DNA from: Darksidea phi
Lineage: Eukaryota > Ascomycota > Dothideomycetes > Pleosporales > Lentitheciaceae
Assembly (NCBI GenBank): GCA_030770425.1
Contig: JASJFT010000093.1
Span: forward strand, 62,001-126,000
Direction of reading: 5' to 3'
Length of the DNA stretch: 64,000 bases
The stretch's first letter is position 1, and each line of letters opens with the position of its first letter. A model generated the notes under the pieces. That model had not been told where the DNA came from. It searched no databases and was given only the letters and a program-made list of their open reading frames with translations. A program made the position numbers and the translations under genes. Below, piece after piece: positions 57,148-64,000 of the stretch.

Positions 57148-58140
57148 GTGGGTACTTCGTCGTCGCTCATGTGCTGGGTCCGCACTTCGCTCGTTAGCCT
57201 ATGGATTAGATGGACTAGAAGGAATACCGAATATCGGCTTGTACCAAACAACATAAGTGGCATTGATCACAACGTGCAATCTTGCAAATATATTGCGGTC
57301 ACACCCGGTCGCGCCGTCGTCAAGGGCGACGTCGCGATCAAACTTCCGGACTCGATGAGTTTCGAAGAAGGCTCTACGCTTGGGGTTGCAGTAGCCACTA
57401 CTGGACTCGGTCTTTACCAAAAGCTGGGTCTAGCGTTGCCTGATCAACCAATAAAGGAGCCGGACTGGGTTTTCATTCATGGCGGCTCAACCGCTATGGG
57501 AACGTTTGCCATTTAGATGGCTAAATTGTAGGATTGTCAACGATTGCCACAACAACCGTCCTAGAGTACTGGCTCACCGCCGGTCTTGAAGGTCCGGATA
57601 CAAGGTCGTTTCTACAAGCTCGCCCCGCAACTTTGACTTGGTTAAGGCTTATGGAGCTGATGCTGTCTTCGACTACAACTCGCCAGCATGCGCTGCCGAT
57701 ATTCGCAAACAGACGGACAACAAACTCTCCTACGCGTTCGACATAATGTCAGGTCACGGGCCCGCCTCGGCAAAGCTCTGCGCAGATGCTCTTTCAACTG
57801 ACAGCGCCACTAAGCAGCCCCTGCACAACCCTCTGCTCTCGGCATTAGAAGATTTTCCCGTAGCGATGTTAAAAATACATTCACGCTCGCCTATACCTTC
57901 ACTGGAGAGGCTATGAGGGCAGACACATTCATCTTCCCCCCTCAACCGAGGACTTTGTATATAGCAACAAGTTTGTCAAGATTCGTTGAGAAGCTGCTTG
58001 AGCAGAACAAGATCAAGATGCACCCCATTGAGCTAAAGACGGACGACTGGCAAGGAGTGCTAGCGGGAGTAGATGAACTGAGGCCGGGCAAAGTCAGCGG
58101 AAAGAACTTGGTCATCAGAATTTCAGAAAGTGCTTCGTAG
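57148..58140 (+). pseudogene. Zinc-type alcohol dehydrogenase / trans-enoyl reductase relic (ToxD-like)
   Basis: Family: NAD(P)H-dependent medium-chain reductases, often partners of polyketide synthases. Readable: GRAVVKGDVAIKLPDSMSFE, GSTLGVAVATTGLGLYQKLG, VFIHGGSTAMGTFAI-stop-MAKL (CAG to TAG, then a second TAG), SGYKVVSTSSPRNFDLVKAY, GADAVFDYNSPACAADIRKQ, a frameshift near 57845, NTFTLAYTFTGEAMRADTFI and a C-terminus PIELKTDDWQGVLAGVDELR followed by RPGKVSGKNLVIRI. The N-terminal GroES-like domain is largely unreadable. No PKS is nearby. Confidence 0.78.
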
Positions 58141-58889
58141 ACAAGACTGCAAGGGGGCGAATACAGACCGTTCTATTGGGTGTAACCCGCAGCGCGCTAG
58201 TCTAGGGAATTACTTTAATCTAGTGCCTCCAACCTCCACTGCAGCGAATAGCGACTGTTTTAATAACAAAGACCCTCGATTCGGTAGTACCCGGACGATC
58301 CGAGTTCAGCCTTCACGTAGGCATGCCAGCACATGGCCGAGTCTGGTTTCCGCATGATCACATGGATGGCTCGTGATTTGGTAATGTGGCGAGAGCGAGT
58401 CCAGCAGTACCACGTTGCCGTCTCAACTATAGTTCTATACCTCGAAAGCTCACGCCTCCTCTTTTCCTCCCACCTGTTCCGCTTCCTGCCCATCCAATTC
58501 TTTGCGTCCTCAAAACACCAGAACCGTTGCGCTGAAAAAGTGACAGCCCCGCCGCCTTCCGCCTGCCCCTCGCTTGTGGCGTCCGTTATCGGCTTACCGG
58601 CGTTAGCGCAATACCTAGTGCGGAGCTTCATCACGTCACAAGGCCTTGTATCTTACCACCGACAACGCGCTCAGCCTTCAACGGGAGGCTGGACGCTTCA
58701 CGCGGCACTGCCAAAGCTCCTCTTCTCTTCTCTTTAAATATACGAATCTTCACACGCTCCTGGTTGAGCAGAGTTTTGGTTGTTTGGAGCTTGATACCCC
58801 ACTTTGTCTCTGGAGCTCGAGCTTCGGTCTGAACTTGCGACTCACCGCTCCGGCTCCCCGCCGACGAACAACTTCGCTCTCGTCTCACA
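58141..58889. other. Intergenic region upstream of the Yippee gene
   Basis: The last 200 bp before 58890 are CT-rich (ctcctcttctcttctctttaaa) with a TATA-like tttaaatata near 58733, fitting a fungal promoter. The frames here show no domain. Confidence 0.45.
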
Positions 58890-59591
58890 ATGTCTCCAAC
58901 CAGCAGCAGTCCTACTACGCCCTTCCCTCTCTACCTCCTCTCCAGCATTCCTTTCCGCCGACGCCGCAGCTCCGCCATCTCCGCGTCCACCAACTCCACA
59001 ACGCCCTCGCCGTCGTCTTCGCCGCCTACGCTTCCAACCTCTTTCCTCAGCTCAAAGTCGAACTCACACCTGCGCTGCTCGAAATGTCTCACCGACCTCA
59101 TCCCCACAGCCTCCATCATAAGCAAGGGATTCACGGGTAGACACGGCCGCGCATACCTGGTCGCCCCACCTACGGCCTCTACGCTATATACTCCTACCCT
59201 CCCACCTTCTGAGCTCGGCAACGGCGACCTCCCGAACACGCACACGCACAAGCCCGTTCCGCGCCAGCTAGTCACCGGCGCACATACCGTATCTGACATC
59301 TCGTGCCGTAACTGCGGGAGCGTGTTGGGATGGAAATATGTTCAGGCAGACGAAGAAAGCCAGCGATATAAAGTGGGCAAGTTCATCCTGGAAACGAAGA
59401 GAGTTGTGCGTGCAACGGGATGGGAGGTTGAAGAGGACGACGTAAAGAAGGATCAGGTCAACCCGCTGGACGATGAGCTCGAGTTTGACAGCCAGGACGA
59501 AGACGAGTGTGAGGATCTATTTTCAGGCATATGGAGTCCGCAGCTTGCGAAGCGGAGACGCAAGAACAAGACTTGGGGACGCGACGACTAA
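58890..59591 (+). CDS. Yippee/Mis18-type zinc-binding protein, 233 residues
   Basis: Single exon. The N-terminal 60 residues are Ser/Pro/Thr-rich and disordered. The zinc fold has two CxxC pairs: CSKC near residue 64 and CRNC near residue 142. After them comes GSVLGWKYVQADEESQRYKV and GKFILETKRV, the conserved ending of Yippee domains. The insert between the pairs (about 75 residues) is longer than in the animal Yippee proteins but usual for filamentous fungi. The C-terminus is acidic, then basic (KRRRKNK, a possible nuclear signal). The function in fungi is not well defined; relatives act in growth and stress (Moh1) or at centromeres (Mis18). Confidence 0.88.
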   Translation: MSPTSSSPTTPFPLYLLSSIPFRRRRSSAISASTNSTTPSPSSSPPTLPTSFLSSKSNSHLRCSKCLTDLIPTASIISKGFTGRHGRAYLVAPPTASTLYTPTLPPSELGNGDLPNTHTHKPVPRQLVTGAHTVSDISCRNCGSVLGWKYVQADEESQRYKVGKFILETKRVVRATGWEVEEDDVKKDQVNPLDDELEFDSQDEDECEDLFSGIWSPQLAKRRRKNKTWGRDD

Positions 59592-59954
59592 TACCGGTGC
59601 TTATGCATTTCAACATATGAGCCTTGTTTTAACTTTTGATCTTTTGGCGCATTGGATATATGGAAACAGGCGTTCGGATACACGATACCCTCAACACAGC
59701 AGCATGCTCATCACATTACGAATACCTACATACAGATACCCTCGAATCCAGACCACCACTACGCAAAGGCATGGGGATAGGCGCAACAGGCTGGATTTCG
59801 TTCCATCATAAGTCCATAGGGCACATAATACTAATACAAACACACTTTCCTTCAGGTCAAAAAACGCCTTGTTGAAGGAGTAACATGGTATCACCTTTCG
59901 AGGGAGCAACCGCCGACATCTTTGCAACGTGACCATATCACGAAATGCCATAGC
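59592..59954. other. Convergent intergenic region
   Basis: About 360 bp between the Yippee stop and the REV1 stop, holding both 3' UTRs. Nothing else seen. Confidence 0.5.
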
Positions 59955-62900
59955 TCAATTGAAAGCGAGCGGGCCGAGTCCTCTCTCCTTAGCCGCATTC
60001 TGCACACCATTTTTAATCCTTTCAATAGCCTCCACCCACTTCTCCCGTTCGAACTCATCGTCGTCATCAGCAACCTCATTAACAACAAAGTCTAACCACT
60101 TCACAATACCCACAGTTTTGCTCATATCCCTCTCTTCCCTGACCACTCTCGCCAAATACTTGACCAGCGCAGCGACATCCTCTTCATACGGCCCTTCTTC
60201 ACTAAACTCTCCGATCCACTCTTTCGTCGCAAGCCGCAGATCCTGCGCTGCCGACAGTCTCTGCATGGTGAATGTTGGCTTGGGCGCTCTGGGTACTTTG
60301 ATACGTTGTGCGGGTTCGGAAGCCTGCGCTGGAGGCGGTAGTGCTGCTTTGCATGTCGTTTGGACCTGCAGACGAGAGGCTTGGAGTTTATTGCGCTTGT
60401 GCTCTTCGATGACTTCCTTGCGGATGTCTTTAGGAAGGGCAGATAGAAAATCAGAGTCTAGGCCATCGACAATGGACGTCGTGTTGGCTGCCTCGGGGTT
60501 AAGGGGAGTCGGTTCAACGGCGGCGGGTTCTGCAGCACTGAGGTCTGCGGACCCTTCTCTACTGTCTCGCGCAGGATTCTTGAGCGAGATGAAGTTTGCT
60601 TGCATGAGTGTCTTGCCGCTCTTGTCTTTCGCGCCAGCTAGTGCCGCTGCAGCTAACATGGCTGATCTCGGTGGGCGACCACGACCGCGTTTGACAGGCG
60701 GGGCAATGGGCCTTTTAGCAGGTATACCAATGATTCGATTCTTGTGGGGTGATTGGGGAAGGATGGTTTGGTCCATGTGTTTGGGCCGATCAGAAGGAGA
60801 CCGTGGTGTTGCCCCAGCGGCGTACTGAGAGAGAACCTCAGCGCGGACGTCTGGTGGGAGTGCAGCGAGTATCTCCGGATCTAGCTGAGAGCGTGCGGGG
60901 AGAGCTGTAAGAGGGAAGGATACGTGTTCTCCGGGAGAGGACTCGTTGTTCTCGTAACGAGCATTGCGCGCCGCTGGTGTGGGAGAAGTTTGGCGAGCTT
61001 GCCGGAGAAGCTTCGAGCGAATGTCTTCTGGCAGTTCGGCGAGAACTTTGGGGTCGACTTGTGAGGGCATGATGAACTGCGTCCCTAGCATGTTCAGAGG
61101 CCGCCTTGACGGGGTAGAATGGTTGAGCGCAGCAGGGCCAAATGAGATATGCTCATCCTCTGCTGCTGCTTTAGGCTTTCTAGGCGTCTCTGGATCATCC
61201 TGGATGGGGTCTGCTTCGACCGATTCTTTGGCTTTGCTCACGTTCTTCGGCGCGGCATTGTTGACCTTGAATTGCAGCCGGCGTTGAGAACTCTCAAGAC
61301 TTCCATCTATAGAACTCTTCATAGGTTCCAACTTGGTCATCTGTACACCGATGCCTCGCAACTCACCTGGCGAGAAGCCAAAGCCCTTGAGAATGCTTAG
61401 CGCCTCTCTCACCAGAACCTCCTTGTTGTTAGTCGCCACTCCAAGCACTAGACTCTTGTTGTAGGTATCGCACTTTCCGTGACCAAGGTGTTTTGGTGGA
61501 TCCAGCGGGGCATCAGGCGAGCGTCGCATAATCTTCATGGTGAACTGCTTGCCTTTGACCTTCTCCTTCAACAAGCGTTTCTGCAGCTCGCCACATAGGC
61601 TTGAGATGAACTCGTCGGCTTGCTCTTGGTTCTCGAAGCGCACACCCCAGTTCACCTCAGCCGAGACAGACTTGCGGATGACCTGCTCGCCCACTTCCTG
61701 CCTATCTATACCGCGCGAGTACTCCCAGAGCTTCTCTCCAGTTTTCGGGCCTAGCGTTTGCACGAGCCTCTCTTTCGAGAACTCGCGGATGTCTTTCACG
61801 TATTTGATGCCAATCTCCTCAAGCTTGCCACCAATCGACCACGCGACACCCGGAAGATCTTGAACCTGCAATTGCCCTATAAAGTCAAGCACCTCTTCAG
61901 GCTTGATTTGATACTGGCCTGCAGGCTTCGCCTTTCTCAAGGCTACCTTAGCTAAGAGGATATTGCTGCCGATGCCAACCGATACATTGCAGTCTGTCTT
62001 TATCTTGACTTCATCCCGCAACGATTGTGCGACCTCGTCTGCTTTGGCCTGCTCACGGTAGATGCTTCCTTCAGACATCTTCTTACCGTCGCTGCCACCA
62101 GAGGCGATGCACAAGTTGGACACATCAACAAGCGCTTCATCGATGCTCACACTTTGCACGCGACCTCCAGTTGCTAAAATGGCATCGTAGAATGCCCGAC
62201 TTGTCTCTTCGTAGGCAGGAAAGTCGTACGGTAGTATTTTCAACTCGGGACACAGTTCCTGGGCACGCTTCATCCACATGCCGTTCTTCACGCCGAATTT
62301 TCTTGCGGGATAATTACAGCTCGCAATTTCAGATCCACTGCCGTTACCATGAGCAACAACGGCTGGCTTGTCCTTGAACTGCGGATATTTCTTGAGGCTC
62401 ACCGCTGCGAAGAAGCTGTCGAAGTCGACATGAAGGACGTACCGCCTCGCCCCAGGTGGCCTCTTCTGTTTCGCTATTTGCGACGAGCTTTTCTCATTGG
62501 CGAGGGCTTGTAGTTGGCATTTCAGGTCAGCCTTCCACGTTGATAGATGATGTAGACGGGATTCGCGGTAGTATTGTTCGAGAAAATTTGGATCGACCAC
62601 GGTAGATTTGCGGATCTTGGGGTCTCGAAGTAGAATAGCGTTGTGCTCTTCAGCTGTGAGAGCTCTCTTTGTTTGAGGGAGGGCTTGCTCTTGTAGGGGC
62701 GCATGCTCCAGCTGTTTTCCATCAACGGTTCGCTGTGGGTGTGCGAGGTCATTATCGGGGATCGGTTCAGCGTAAAGATCGTCAATCTGGCCTTCCGTGC
62801 TATCGTTCGTGGGTACGAGACTGCCTTCATCAGGTTGAGGACCGAGAGGAGGACTGGTCTTTGGGGGCGTAACAAGCTCGTCGGCACTTGAAGTAGCACT

Positions 62901-63686
62901 CTGCCCTACTTCGCGTTGAACATGACTAAAGGAAAGTGGCTGGGGCTGGTGTGATGGCGGTAACCGTTCGATTTCATCATCGGGGGTGGGCAATCTTTGC
63001 TGGGAGAAGCGCGAACGCATCGAAACACTTGGGGTAGGTGGGACCGTAGGGTCCCCAAGCTGACTGCTTCTAAGCCGGCCGGTGTACCAACTCGTATCAG
63101 TCTGGTCGCGATAACCCTTGGCTTTGTTGTTCACTTGGCTCATAATTTTGCCGCTGTCGAAACCCAGCACCTTTTGCTTTTCACCTTCATCGACGACGCG
63201 ATATTCGTTCCATGGCAACAGCTTCCCGGCTTGTATGCTGTCGACGACCCACGCCGGCTTCACTATGCGATATTTGCGGAATTCCACGACCTTCTTTGGA
63301 GTGAGGTTGCTGGCGATGATATGTGTCACAGTGGTCTTCCCGTCGAGGTACTGCATAAACCCACCGCCATGCTGGACGATGAGCGTGTGCAGATCGTTCA
63401 GCGAGGGTTGCGTGTAGCCATTCACATGCGCCACAATGCCCTTGAATATCTGCGGCTTGTCGGCAGATTGCAATCGGATGTCGGCGTCCAGATTTTGAAG
63501 TTTTATCTTCTTCCGTCGGAAGTAGTCGCCAAAGCCGCCGAATTTGGATCCCGCATACTCGTCGCCATCCTCGTCCTCAAAGGTGTGGGCCGCGATGCGC
63601 TTCCGCACCGAGTCAGAGTTGCTCTCGAGGCGCGAGCCCATGGTAGGTGCTAAACGGCGTGTGCTGGCTGGGCGGGTCGAGGGCAT
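59955..63686 (-). CDS. REV1: REV1, Y-family DNA polymerase / deoxycytidyl transferase
   Basis: Translesion-synthesis scaffold and dCMP transferase acting with DNA polymerase zeta in the nucleus. One uninterrupted exon of 1243 residues. A BRCT domain lies at about 78-165 (FKGIVAHVNGYTQPSL...IVKPAWVVDSIQAGKLLPWN). The polymerase palm begins at about 420 with HVDFDSFFAA; the second catalytic motif VSIDEALVD is near 513; a HhH-type thumb follows (VQDLPGVAWSIGGKL), then the little finger. Three ubiquitin-binding-type motifs follow in the C-terminal third: QVDPKVLAELPEDIRSKLL, QLDPEILAALPPDVRAEVL and LDSDFLSALPKDIRKEVI. The last 100 residues form the helical C-terminal domain that recruits other polymerases. 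The ATG chosen gives a short basic leader, and the downstream Met16 (MGSRLESNSD) is also plausible. Confidence 0.96.
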   Translation of the reverse strand: MPSTRPASTRRLAPTMGSRLESNSDSVRKRIAAHTFEDEDGDEYAGSKFGGFGDYFRRKKIKLQNLDADIRLQSADKPQIFKGIVAHVNGYTQPSLNDLHTLIVQHGGGFMQYLDGKTTVTHIIASNLTPKKVVEFRKYRIVKPAWVVDSIQAGKLLPWNEYRVVDEGEKQKVLGFDSGKIMSQVNNKAKGYRDQTDTSWYTGRLRSSQLGDPTVPPTPSVSMRSRFSQQRLPTPDDEIERLPPSHQPQPLSFSHVQREVGQSATSSADELVTPPKTSPPLGPQPDEGSLVPTNDSTEGQIDDLYAEPIPDNDLAHPQRTVDGKQLEHAPLQEQALPQTKRALTAEEHNAILLRDPKIRKSTVVDPNFLEQYYRESRLHHLSTWKADLKCQLQALANEKSSSQIAKQKRPPGARRYVLHVDFDSFFAAVSLKKYPQFKDKPAVVAHGNGSGSEIASCNYPARKFGVKNGMWMKRAQELCPELKILPYDFPAYEETSRAFYDAILATGGRVQSVSIDEALVDVSNLCIASGGSDGKKMSEGSIYREQAKADEVAQSLRDEVKIKTDCNVSVGIGSNILLAKVALRKAKPAGQYQIKPEEVLDFIGQLQVQDLPGVAWSIGGKLEEIGIKYVKDIREFSKERLVQTLGPKTGEKLWEYSRGIDRQEVGEQVIRKSVSAEVNWGVRFENQEQADEFISSLCGELQKRLLKEKVKGKQFTMKIMRRSPDAPLDPPKHLGHGKCDTYNKSLVLGVATNNKEVLVREALSILKGFGFSPGELRGIGVQMTKLEPMKSSIDGSLESSQRRLQFKVNNAAPKNVSKAKESVEADPIQDDPETPRKPKAAAEDEHISFGPAALNHSTPSRRPLNMLGTQFIMPSQVDPKVLAELPEDIRSKLLRQARQTSPTPAARNARYENNESSPGEHVSFPLTALPARSQLDPEILAALPPDVRAEVLSQYAAGATPRSPSDRPKHMDQTILPQSPHKNRIIGIPAKRPIAPPVKRGRGRPPRSAMLAAAALAGAKDKSGKTLMQANFISLKNPARDSREGSADLSAAEPAAVEPTPLNPEAANTTSIVDGLDSDFLSALPKDIRKEVIEEHKRNKLQASRLQVQTTCKAALPPPAQASEPAQRIKVPRAPKPTFTMQRLSAAQDLRLATKEWIGEFSEEGPYEEDVAALVKYLARVVREERDMSKTVGIVKWLDFVVNEVADDDDEFEREKWVEAIERIKNGVQNAAKERGLGPLAFN

Positions 63687-64000
63687 TCATCGGTGTCGGC
63701 ATCATGAAGCGTGGGCGATGGGAGGCGGCAGCATGTTGCGGATGGATGCTCGAGGTTGAGTGAGGCACGTCGCGTCCGTGTGGCGTCACTCGCGTCGACT
63801 GGGGCGTGTTCGTCCCACTCTTCTGCCGCTAGGTGGGCGGTGAGCAGTGGGCCCATGCGCGAAATCTTGGCATGGCAGGATCTGAACTTTTTGTACCTCG
63901 ACCAGTAGCCGACCAAGATTTTTTCCTTCCTAGACCTCGACAAGCTCAAAAATTCCGACTCGAGCTGCGTGTACTCTTTTTTGCTCGGTAACGATTGCGC
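63687..64000. promoter_or_regulatory. Upstream region of REV1
   Basis: About 310 bp to the window end. No supported frame. Probably the REV1 promoter and 5' UTR. Confidence 0.45.

Noticed and set aside
60000..60828. 299-codon plus-strand ORF opposite REV1
   Set aside because: Entirely antisense to the well-supported REV1 C-terminal coding region, with no domain.
1..64000. CRISPR arrays, bacterial operons, riboswitches, prophage
   Set aside because: Spliceosomal introns and fungal families throughout. The tandem arrays lack a repeat-spacer structure.
1..64000. tRNA or rRNA genes
   Set aside because: I saw no convincing cloverleaf or rRNA-like block by eye. A tRNAscan-SE and Infernal run would settle it.

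Overview
The window is nuclear DNA of a filamentous ascomycete (Pezizomycotina; Dothideomycetes is my best guess, by inference only). Reasons: introns are short, mostly 42-65 bp with GTRNGT donors and CTRAY branch sites. It also holds fungus-specific families (HET, PNP_UDP-NACHT NLR-like, WSC, PTR2, BBE-type FAD oxidase), AT-rich RIP-like islands and many decayed genes. Exon structures below were built by hand from splice signals and frame continuity; none has transcript support.

Layout. Two conserved genome-maintenance genes frame the window: MCM4 (1-3130, + strand, 5' end cut off) and REV1 (59955-63686, - strand), with a Yippee/Mis18-type zinc protein (58890-59591) beside REV1. Between them lie about 55 kb of accessory sequence. 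3.1-17 kb holds a kinase relic, an unrecognised secreted 518-residue protein, a broken BBE-type oxidase, a HET-domain relic and a C2H2 zinc-finger regulator. 17-22 kb holds an intact five-exon cytochrome P450 and an AT-rich decayed island. 22-28 kb holds a two-WSC-domain secreted protein, divergent from an NDR-family kinase that carries one nonsense codon in its catalytic domain. 29-34.5 kb holds an intact six-exon NLR-like protein (PNP_UDP, NACHT, Cys-rich and two-TM C-terminus).

35-43 kb holds the most interesting metabolic group. It has a ThDP-dependent enzyme, an X-Pro-peptidase C-terminal fragment, a PTR2/POT peptide transporter and, divergent from the transporter, a carnosine-synthase-like ATP-grasp ligase. 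A 15-bp sequence is shared between the region upstream of the ThDP gene and the transporter/ligase intergenic region. I recognise no described cluster with this content and propose it as a small peptide or pseudopeptide pathway.

43.3-48.55 kb is bounded by 45-bp inverted repeats (44/45 identical). It contains a 22-unit tandem array of about 68-bp intron-like units lying directly upstream of, and co-oriented with, a HET-domain gene. 49-52.5 kb holds a three-exon GNAT acetyltransferase and an eight-exon amino-acid permease with one GC-AG intron. 53-58 kb is a graveyard of two MFS transporters and one zinc-type enoyl reductase.
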